The notes under the pieces were generated by a model, which ran no database searches, was not told the origin of the DNA, and was given only the letters and a program-made list of their open reading frames with translations. Below are positions 8,317-13,586 of a stretch of 13,586 nt of DNA, piece after piece. The stretch's first letter is position 1. Every line of letters starts with the position of its first letter. Both the position numbers and the translations under genes were made by a program. Source of the DNA: Bacteroidota bacterium (GTDB lineage: Bacteria; Bacteroidota; Bacteroidia; Bacteroidales; JAADJA01); contig JAJRTT010000527.1 in NCBI GenBank assembly GCA_024278155.1, positions 1 through 13,586 of the forward strand, read 5' to 3'.

Positions 8317-11229
8317 TTATTCCAGAATGATTTTCCTTGATTCCTGGAAGCTGTCCGAAATGAAATTGATAAAATAAAGTCCCTTTGGTTGAGCCGACAA
8401 GTCCACGGTTTTTGTTGTGTTGTTGTTTCCAAAGCTTTCGCTAAGAACCAATTGACCATTTGCATTAAATACGGAGATACGGCCATTTGTCCCTGTATTG
8501 TTTAAGCTAACCTTAAGCTTTCCGGTAGATGGATTGGGGAAAATATTGAAGGTATGGTCGTTTTCCACAACCGACTCTGGATTGCCTGTAATCAAGCCTA
8601 CGGATACATTGTCGATAAACATATTGTTGCCGACCAGCCTTACCGTCTCGAACATGATCATTACGTTGGATTGTCCTGCCCATTGCGTAATATCCGCTTC
8701 GAGGCAAACACTTCCATAGCCGGTCCCGCACCAGTCTTCGGTAGATGCAGGCACAAACTCAAACTCAGATGCCGGATGGGTGGCAAAGCTCCCATTTCCA
8801 TCGTCGCCCAATTGCATGACAGGTGTCCAGGTGTTGCCACAGTCCCCTGAAATTTTCACGATCAACGAATCACTGTAATTTGGGTTTGTGGCCAGTGCAT
8901 ACGCATGGTCAAATTTCAGCAAAGCCGTATTGGTCCCCGAAAGGTCGATGGGCGGGCTTATCAACTGGTCCCGTTTGAAAATCGAAAAGTAAGAAAACAG
9001 GTTTATCCCGGCAGCCTTGTTTCCCCCATTTCCCGAAACGCTGTACATTTCCCAGGTTATATCGTCATTGTCAAGGTTCACGATCGTCCAGCCATTTTCC
9101 TCTGCATTGCCCCCCTCAAAATCTTCGGTGAAAGGGAAAACAAGCCCACCTGCAAAAATATAATCATCTTTATTGAGCGTGGTGCTTCCATTTGCATTGG
9201 TCACAGTCAGGCTCACCGAATAGGAACCTGCCACATTAAATTGCAGTTCTGGGTTCTGCGAAGAAGCACTTGTGCCATTTACAAATTCATAGGATGAAGG
9301 TGAAATCTCCCAATTCCAGGAATCCGGGCAAACTTTGGAGTAATCCAAAAACTGCACTTCGGCACCTGTGCATACTGCCGAGTCACTTGCGAAAAACATA
9401 ACTTCGGGCGTAAGCGAACCGCTTACTTCTATGAAGCCTGGTTTTACGATGGTATTTTGGCCAAAGGCATTCGTGACTTTTAGTGTCACGTCATAGTTGC
9501 CCGCATTCTGATAAACGATCCCCTGTGGGTTTTGCTCGGTTGAGGTAGAAGGGGAGCCACCCTCAAAAGTCCATAGCCAGGAATTCACATCACAAAGAGA
9601 CAAGTCTTCGAAATCAATACCGCAACCTTCGGTCAACTGTTCCTCATTGGCTTTGAATTCGGCAACAGGCTCTTTGTCAAAAGTGACATCGAACGAAATT
9701 GTTTCGCCCACAAAACCAACATTGGAAATATTGAGCCCTCCGTCCTGGTTGTTCGTGAGAAAAGACGATGGGTCTGTATTGTCGTTTATTTCGGTACGGT
9801 CGTAGTCGGCCCCGAAATGTGCATTTCCAAGGTTTCCGTTCACAAAATTGGTTCCTCCCGGCCTATAAAGGTAAACTTCATCCGGAGGCCCTTGTGCATT
9901 GCCGTTTTCCTGTGGGTTTATCCTGTAAACGAGCAATCCCGTCCCCTGTATCGAATTTTCAAATGTGCCTTCCTTCACCCTGTATTCGACCACAAAATAC
10001 TCGTAACTATTGGGCGAGGCAATTTTATACACATTGTTTTCCTCATTGGAAACGGGGTTCAGTGTATAAGTCCCACATTCGGTTATTTCCGGGATGTTAT
10101 CGATCCATCCACCGTATTTGTATTTCATGTACGCACCCATTGATTGTGGAGGATTTGCGTTGTTGTCCATTACGTCCCAACTGCCAACCGACACATAGGG
10201 CGCCGAGCTGTAATGGTAAAGGTCCGGTGCGCCGAGGGAATGGAACATCTCATGGCACAATACCCCGTTACCGCTTGAATTCAGGCTGTTTTCCAATTGG
10301 AAATTATAGTCCCAAACCCGCTTGCCATGAATATAAACCACTTCATTTGATAAAACCCAGCGGTGGGGCCAGAGCAACGTGGACCAGGCCGTGGTTGCCC
10401 CTCTTACATTAAACACCACATTGTCAACATAACCATCATTGTCGAAGTCCAGGTCAAGGTCGGCAGGGACTTCATCCTCGATATAATTGATAGCCCTTTT
10501 CAACAAAGCATGTTCCCTTGCGCCGCGCTGCGAAGGTTGGTACCCATTCGGGTTGGTGGTTCCGTTGTATGGCATAAAGTAACTCCTTTCGTAAATGTCC
10601 TGGTACGATATCACAGTGGAACCAGAAGGTGTTGGATAGAACCAGGACGGGAGCGTGAGCTGTTGAAAAGAAACACTCTGAAAATAATTGATCATTGAAT
10701 TGTAACCGGAACTTGTGTTGTTGAACATATTGGAATAAAACATTGTATCCTGGGTAAACTCCGATTGGTCGCTGAACCTGATGTAAACCACCACATTGTT
10801 CATAGTCCCTTCACTTTTAATTGCCCCGGGTTCCTTAAACCCCTGGAGATGCTCTTTTGAAGGCATTTGTGTTTTAAGGAACTTTGCCCTTATTGTTGCC
10901 ATTTGCTTACCGGAAATGTTCGTCCAGGGCAATAATCCTTTGGAGGACGGATCTGTTTGCCCAACGATGTATTCCGATGGAAGCAGTTGGTCACCAAGCA
11001 AAACGGCATAGGAATAATAGCCAGTTTCCTTGTCCTGGATTATCGTGAACCCATCTTTGTCATGGAGCCAATTGTAGAATTCGTCGCCGGTGCCAAAACA
11101 GTTGATTACCTGTCCATTGGGTTGGACAATGGTTTGTGGCTCGAAGTTAAGCCAGGCGGCAAATGAAGGGAAATAAACAATCGAAAACAATAATACGATA
11201 AGAATGCGGGGTAAGCCTTTTTTTTTCAT
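8317..11229 (-). CDS. Secreted M6-family metalloprotease with PKD domains and T9SS sorting domain
   Basis: This is a zinc endopeptidase exported by Sec and then the type IX secretion system. The frame is open to 11427, but the CAT at 11227-11229 gives MKKKGLPRILIVLLF..PSFAA, a clean signal peptide, so the protein is 970 aa. An N-terminal region (about 25-75, NGQVINCFGTGDEFYNW) is the one usually found before M6 domains. The catalytic domain (about 140-510) contains DFDNDGYVDNVVF (262-272, probable calcium or structural site) and the zinc motif HEMFHSLGAPDLYH with His326, Glu327 and His330, plus the SWDVMDN turn. Two PKD-like domains (about 520-603 and 609-690), a choice-of-anchor/MAM-like jelly-roll domain (about 699-877) and a T9SS type A sorting domain (about 893-970: NIFPNPSTGKLKV..GLYFINF) follow. 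No promoter is certain; CATTTTTG on the minus strand near 11317 is one mismatch from consensus. Function: extracellular or cell-surface proteolysis. Substrate unknown. Confidence 0.93.
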   Translation of the reverse strand: MKKKGLPRILIVLLFSIVYFPSFAAWLNFEPQTIVQPNGQVINCFGTGDEFYNWLHDKDGFTIIQDKETGYYSYAVLLGDQLLPSEYIVGQTDPSSKGLLPWTNISGKQMATIRAKFLKTQMPSKEHLQGFKEPGAIKSEGTMNNVVVYIRFSDQSEFTQDTMFYSNMFNNTSSGYNSMINYFQSVSFQQLTLPSWFYPTPSGSTVISYQDIYERSYFMPYNGTTNPNGYQPSQRGAREHALLKRAINYIEDEVPADLDLDFDNDGYVDNVVFNVRGATTAWSTLLWPHRWVLSNEVVYIHGKRVWDYNFQLENSLNSSGNGVLCHEMFHSLGAPDLYHYSSAPYVSVGSWDVMDNNANPPQSMGAYMKYKYGGWIDNIPEITECGTYTLNPVSNEENNVYKIASPNSYEYFVVEYRVKEGTFENSIQGTGLLVYRINPQENGNAQGPPDEVYLYRPGGTNFVNGNLGNAHFGADYDRTEINDNTDPSSFLTNNQDGGLNISNVGFVGETISFDVTFDKEPVAEFKANEEQLTEGCGIDFEDLSLCDVNSWLWTFEGGSPSTSTEQNPQGIVYQNAGNYDVTLKVTNAFGQNTIVKPGFIEVSGSLTPEVMFFASDSAVCTGAEVQFLDYSKVCPDSWNWEISPSSYEFVNGTSASSQNPELQFNVAGSYSVSLTVTNANGSTTLNKDDYIFAGGLVFPFTEDFEGGNAEENGWTIVNLDNDDITWEMYSVSGNGGNKAAGINLFSYFSIFKRDQLISPPIDLSGTNTALLKFDHAYALATNPNYSDSLIVKISGDCGNTWTPVMQLGDDGNGSFATHPASEFEFVPASTEDWCGTGYGSVCLEADITQWAGQSNVMIMFETVRLVGNNMFIDNVSVGLITGNPESVVENDHTFNIFPNPSTGKLKVSLNNTGTNGRISVFNANGQLVLSESFGNNNTTKTVDLSAQPKGLYFINFISDSFQESRKIILE

Positions 11230-11625
11230 GATTTTTTTTGTTAGTGAACTTAATATGAACGAAACAATATTGTCCGATAATTGTTTAAGCCACTGACCTG
11301 AATAAGTCAGAAAACGCAAAAATGAAAACAAATCCTTGGGTTGGCTTTTTGTTTTGGCAAATAAAAGGCTTGATAGGGACAAACTTGTGAATGCTTGTTT
11401 TTGTAGTTTTTTTAAACGTGTAATCAAGTGGGGGGATCGGGGGGATTAGCCTTCACCCATTTCGGTGATGCATAATTTGTGTCACTTAGTGGGTACTTGA
11501 AATTTATTTACGGATTTGAGATTTATGAAATTTGAGGGTTAGATAAATTAATTATTCTTTTCAGGCAAACCAATAGTTTTGTATTATTGTCATTGATTTA
11601 TAAAAATAAAAGAAAGATTTAAAAT
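11230..11625. other. Divergent intergenic region between M6 protease and repeat/GH16-like gene
   Basis: These 396 bases hold the promoters of two divergent genes and no supported gene. The minus-strand frame continues to 11427, but the added residues lack any secretion signal. Near 11430-11442 are two runs of six G separated by ATC. At 11453-11468 a small dyad (TCACC, six-base loop, GGTGA) occurs. The stretch next to the + strand gene is very A/T-rich, as is usual for leaders in this phylum. Confidence 0.6.
11574..11581 (+). promoter_or_regulatory. -7 promoter box for the repeat/GH16-like gene
   Basis: TAGTTTTG is an exact match to the Bacteroidota TAnnTTTG box and lies 44 bases before the ATG at 11626, predicting a leader of about 35-40 A/T-rich bases. 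The -33 element is not clear. Confidence 0.5.
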
Positions 11626-12993
11626 ATGGGTAATATAGCATTTGGAAACAAGTATTTCATCCTTTCAAGATTCAGTTCAATCCCTAAAACCCAGAAGATC
11701 GAGCAAGACCGTGCAAACCTTGTTAAGGAACACGAGGACTTTATTGCATTTGAAAATTCTTCAGGATTTGCGGATTTTGTCGAGCTTGAAAAATATATCG
11801 ATTCAAAGGAACACAAGGATATCCTTGATTCGGTCCGTTCGCAAAAGCAAAACCTTGATGGGAAAGAAAAACTGTACCATTCACAGAAAAAAGCAAGGGT
11901 CTTTAAAAGGTATTTTAAATTTAAGGAATCGACAAAACTAAAGGACTATTACAGCTTTAAGGAATCTAAAGAGCTTGCGGATTACCTGGAAAGCAAGGGA
12001 GGTGAAAACGAGATAAAACCTTCATCGGCAATAAAAAGGCACATAAAATTTGAGAATTCGCAAAAGTTCAAGGATTTCAAGAACTTTGAAAAGTCGAAAG
12101 AGCTGGCTGATTTTATTGAATTGGAAGAGTATCTTAATTCAGGGGAGTATAAGGAATTGGTTAACTTATTGGAAGAGCGGGAAAAGACCGAAAACGAAAA
12201 AACCAAGAAGTTCGAAGAGTTTAAAAATTCAAAAAAATACAAATGGTACCTCGCCCTGAAAGGTTCCGATAAGTTTGATGAACTGAAATCATGGGAAATT
12301 TCCTTTGAAGATAATTTTGAAGGAAAAAAGCTGGATGGCGAAAAATGGATGACCCGTTATCTGTGGGGCGATAAACTTATCAATGATGCCTATGCACTGG
12401 AAACAGACAAGGCTTTTCCAACGGATGGCAAGAATATTGAATTGTCGGGAAAAACCTTGAAAATCGTGACCCGCAACGAAAAAACCACAGGGAAAGCCTG
12501 GAAAGTCCCCTTTGGTTTTATACCACAGGAATTTGATTTCACAACCGGCCTGATCAGTACGGCCAATCGTTTCCAGCAAAAATACGGGCGTTTTGAGGCC
12601 AAGATAAAGGTCAATTATTCCAAGCCCGTCAATTACAATTTTTGGATGGCCTCTGATAAAATGCTCCCGCATATTGACATCCTGAAACTGGACAAAAAGA
12701 AAACCAAAGTGGATATGGCCCATCATTATGGCGGGGCTTCCAAAACGCCCGAAAAGAAAACAGCCGAGTTTACCGGCCTGGACGTTTCCCAGGATTTTTT
12801 CATCTATACGTTTGAATGGACAAAGGAGAAAATGGTCTGGAAGATCAACGGCGTTGTTGTGAACGAACAAACCCAGGGGATACCCAAGGAAGAAATGTAC
12901 CTCGTGTTCAGTTCGGCCATTACCGGCAAAGTGGACGGTGGTTTGCCCGCTTCCATGGAAATAGATTGGGTACGGTGCTATAAAAAGGTGTAG
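11626..12993 (+). CDS. Repeat protein with C-terminal GH16-like (pseudo-enzyme) domain
   Basis: The 455-aa product has no signal peptide or membrane segment, so it appears cytoplasmic. Residues 42-222 are Lys/Glu/Phe-rich and built of degenerate 12-residue units of the form [F/Y/L]xxSxx[hydrophobic]x[D/E]xxx: examples start at 42 (FENSSGFADFVE), 99 (FKESTKLKDYYS), 111 (FKESKELADYLE), 142, 154, 169, 199 and 211. It is probably an elongated helical array. Residues about 225-455 have the order of a GH16 concanavalin-like domain: FEDNFEGKKLDGEKW at the start, TGLISTANRFQQKYGRFEAKIKV, FWMASDKMLPHIDILK, HHYGG, FIYTFEWTKEKMVWKINGVVV and MEIDWVRCYKK at the end. GH16 enzymes have E-I-D-x-x-E in the active site; here it is His349-Ile-Asp351-Ile-Leu-Lys354, so both catalytic glutamates are gone. 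It may bind a glycan or be purely structural. Exact function unknown. It has its own promoter box and terminator. Confidence 0.85.
   Translation: MGNIAFGNKYFILSRFSSIPKTQKIEQDRANLVKEHEDFIAFENSSGFADFVELEKYIDSKEHKDILDSVRSQKQNLDGKEKLYHSQKKARVFKRYFKFKESTKLKDYYSFKESKELADYLESKGGENEIKPSSAIKRHIKFENSQKFKDFKNFEKSKELADFIELEEYLNSGEYKELVNLLEEREKTENEKTKKFEEFKNSKKYKWYLALKGSDKFDELKSWEISFEDNFEGKKLDGEKWMTRYLWGDKLINDAYALETDKAFPTDGKNIELSGKTLKIVTRNEKTTGKAWKVPFGFIPQEFDFTTGLISTANRFQQKYGRFEAKIKVNYSKPVNYNFWMASDKMLPHIDILKLDKKKTKVDMAHHYGGASKTPEKKTAEFTGLDVSQDFFIYTFEWTKEKMVWKINGVVVNEQTQGIPKEEMYLVFSSAITGKVDGGLPASMEIDWVRCYKKV
11749..12291 (+). repeat. Degenerate 12-codon tandem repeat region
   Basis: This part of the gene encodes residues 42-222. 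About ten copies of a [F/Y/L]xxS-anchored unit can be aligned, with the anchor serines at 45, 60, 86, 102, 114, 145, 157, 172, 202 and 214. Spacing is 12 residues between adjacent units (99/111, 142/154, 199/211) and 15 where a three-residue LE[K/E] insert occurs (42/57 and 154/169). A larger unit also recurs: 42-68 and 154-180 align throughout (ADF[V/I]ELE[K/E]Y[I/L][D/N]S). The DNA copies have diverged, so this is an old protein repeat and not a recent slippage product. Confidence 0.75.
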
Positions 12994-13024
12994 GTTTTCT
13001 TTAGGAACAGACAAAACGAACCTG

Positions 13025-13065
13025 AAAAACCATTGCAGAATAATTGTAATGGTTTTTTGTTTTTT
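13025..13065 (+). terminator. Intrinsic terminator after the repeat/GH16-like gene
   Basis: AAAAACCATT (13025-13034) pairs with AATGGTTTTT (13048-13057). The pairing extends inward through two G-U pairs to a loop of about five bases. The T-rich tract (six T, G, six T with a break) follows directly. It lies 31 bases after the stop codon. Confidence 0.85.
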
Positions 13066-13099
13066 ACTGTCCTCCCAATTGCTGTATCCTATATTGCCC

Positions 13100-13121
13100 C
13101 TTTTGGTGTTATCACCAAAAG
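13100..13121. promoter_or_regulatory. Operator-like palindrome, copy 1
   Basis: CTTTTGGTG and CACCAAAAG are perfect 9-base arms around TTAT. The site is centred about 43 bases upstream of the copy 1 -7 box, where an activator site would lie. No T-run follows it, so a terminator is unlikely. The exact repetition upstream of a second promoter supports a protein-binding role; the regulator is unknown. Confidence 0.6.
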
Positions 13122-13149
13122 CTTGGGTCTTCTGTATTTCTCAATTTAT

Positions 13150-13157
13150 TATCTTTG
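13150..13157 (+). promoter_or_regulatory. -7 promoter box, cassette copy 1
   Basis: TATCTTTG exactly matches TAnnTTTG. It lies 23 bases before the ATG at 13181 of the abortive ORF. Transcripts from here would also read through into copy 2 and the protease gene. Confidence 0.6.
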
Positions 13158-13180
13158 CCCGCACATAAAACTTCTGCCTC

Positions 13181-13234
13181 ATGAAAAAAACTTCAACCCT
13201 GCTGCCCCCTTTTGGTGTTATCACCAAAAGGTAG
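13181..13234 (+). pseudogene. Abortive 17-codon ORF: gene-start remnant or leader peptide
   Basis: The frame ATG AAA AAA ACT TCA ACC CTG CTG begins like the signal peptide of the protease in copy 2, then runs straight into the copy 2 palindrome and ends at TAG (13232-13234), giving MKKTSTLLPPFGVITKR. It could be the residual start of a deleted paralogous secreted-protease gene, a by-product of tandem duplication, or a translated leader peptide. It is too short to be a functional exported protein. Confidence 0.55.
13209..13230. promoter_or_regulatory. Operator-like palindrome, copy 2
   Basis: This has the same 9-base arms and TTAT spacer as copy 1. Here the flanking C (13208) and G (13231) extend the arms to 10 bases. 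It is centred about 45 bases upstream of the second -7 box, three bases farther than in copy 1 because of the ATT insertion. Confidence 0.6.
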
Positions 13235-13261
13235 GGTCTTATTCTGTATTTCTCAATTTAT

Positions 13262-13269
13262 TATCTTTG
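13262..13269 (+). promoter_or_regulatory. -7 promoter box, cassette copy 2, for the S8 protease
   Basis: TATCTTTG is an exact TAnnTTTG match and lies 23 bases before the ATG at 13293, predicting a leader of about 15-20 bases. This is probably the main promoter of the partial protease gene. Confidence 0.65.
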
Positions 13270-13292
13270 CCCGAACATAAAACTTCTACTAC

Positions 13293-13586
13293 ATGAAAAA
13301 AACCGTAACTTTATTACTCTTAATCCTTACTACATTTGTTTCCTTTTCACAGGTTGCCCCCGATAAATACCATGTGAGGTTTACCGATAAAAACAACTCC
13401 CCGTACTCTATTGACAACCCACAGGCGTTTCTTTCCCAAAGGGCCATCGACAGAAGGGTGAGTCAAAACATCCCCATTGTTGAAAATGACTTACCGGTAA
13501 ACCCTGGTTATCTCGATAGCATTGCATCCACCGGGGCCACGATCCTGAATGTATCCAAATGGATGAACTCGGTGACAATTTATACG
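13293..13586 (+). CDS. Subtilisin-like (S8) serine protease, N-terminal part (3' partial)
   Basis: The ATG at 13293 opens a frame that runs off the window after 98 codons. The first 20 residues (MKKTVTLLLLILTTFVSFSQ) form a signal peptide. The following segment (KYHVRFTDKNNSPYSIDNPQAFLSQRAIDRR, then IVENDLPVNPGYLDSI and ATILNVSKWMNSVTIYT) matches, as I recall it, the N-terminal prodomain of Bacteroidota S8 family peptidases. These are usually about 500-560 residues long and often carry a T9SS sorting domain. The catalytic Asp, His and Ser lie beyond the window, so activity cannot be judged. It is preceded by a duplicated promoter/palindrome cassette and is separated from the GH16-like gene by a terminator, so it is an independently controlled unit. 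With the M6 protease it suggests a proteolytic, protein-degrading lifestyle. Confidence 0.82.
   Translation, partial: MKKTVTLLLLILTTFVSFSQVAPDKYHVRFTDKNNSPYSIDNPQAFLSQRAIDRRVSQNIPIVENDLPVNPGYLDSIASTGATILNVSKWMNSVTIYT

Larger units (their letters stand above)
13095..13316 (+). repeat. Tandem duplication of a regulatory/start cassette (about 110 bp x 2)
   Basis: Copy 1 spans about 13095-13202 and copy 2 about 13203-13316. Each has, in order, a C-run, a palindrome, a TATCTTTG promoter box, a short leader, an ATG and about eight signal-peptide codons (MKKTSTLL and MKKTVTLL). From the palindrome to the ATG, 75 of 81 copy 1 bases are identical, and copy 2 has one extra three-base ATT. The coding codons have diverged more than the control region. 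Confidence 0.9.

Noticed and set aside
9768..10412. 214-codon + strand open frame opposite the M6 protease
   Set aside because: It lies antisense to the M6 catalytic domain including the HExxH region; it is a shadow frame.
11230..11427. 66-residue N-terminal extension of the M6 protease
   Set aside because: The signal peptide begins exactly at the ATG at 11229; the extension would bury it and is not needed.
11626..12993. Active beta-glucanase/laminarinase annotation
   Set aside because: Both catalytic glutamates of the GH16 motif are replaced (His349, Lys354) and there is no export signal, so enzymatic activity should not be assumed.
12289..13014. 241-codon minus-strand open frame opposite the GH16-like domain
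   Set aside because: The plus-strand frame gives a coherent GH16-like fold; the minus frame has no recognisable features and runs through the plus-strand stop.
13100..13121. Palindrome interpreted as an intrinsic terminator
   Set aside because: No T-run follows on either strand, a real terminator already lies at 13025-13065, and an identical palindrome sits upstream of a promoter in copy 2.
13033..13296. 87-codon + strand open frame from TTG
   Set aside because: It begins inside the terminator, crosses both copies of the duplicated control cassette in different frames and overlaps the real protease start; it has no protein features.

Overview
The window looks like chromosomal DNA from a member of the Bacteroidota, most likely an environmental, anaerobic or facultative marine/sediment type close to the Marinilabiliales. 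The evidence is a T9SS-type C-terminal sorting domain on a secreted protease, TAnnTTTG promoter boxes in front of several genes, A/T-rich leaders without Shine-Dalgarno sequences, and Lys/Asn/Phe-rich envelope proteins. No tRNA, rRNA, CRISPR array, transposase or phage gene was seen.

Layout, left half (+ strand). The window opens inside an ABC-transporter ATPase of the LolD/MacB type (1-585). A 20-base REP-like palindrome lies against its stop codon, and an outer-membrane beta-barrel protein follows (649-1845). Next come a large MscS-family mechanosensitive channel with a periplasmic coiled-coil domain (1940-4435), a fused ADP-forming acetate-CoA ligase (4705-6762), and a five-haem c-type cytochrome lipoprotein (6849-8072). 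A strong intrinsic terminator at 8202-8244 separates this block from a convergent gene.

Right half. On the minus strand, 11229-8317 encodes a secreted M6-family metalloprotease with two PKD-like domains, a jelly-roll-like domain and a T9SS sorting domain. Divergent from it is an unusual gene (11626-12993): a Lys/Glu-rich protein of degenerate 12-residue repeats joined to a GH16-fold domain. Both GH16 catalytic glutamates are replaced and there is no signal peptide. After its terminator, a regulatory cassette (9-10 bp-arm palindrome, TATCTTTG box, leader and first codons) occurs twice in tandem. The first copy drives only a 17-codon abortive ORF; the second starts a subtilisin-like (S8) protease that runs off the window.

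How the genes fit together. The ATPase and barrel probably belong to one envelope export or lipid/lipoprotein-handling operon that begins outside the window. The ligase makes ATP from acetyl-CoA, and the cytochrome carries electrons at the envelope. The M6 and S8 proteases are secreted degradative enzymes. The two observations most worth following are the catalytically dead, repeat-bearing, apparently cytoplasmic GH16-like protein and the duplicated promoter/palindrome/start cassette.
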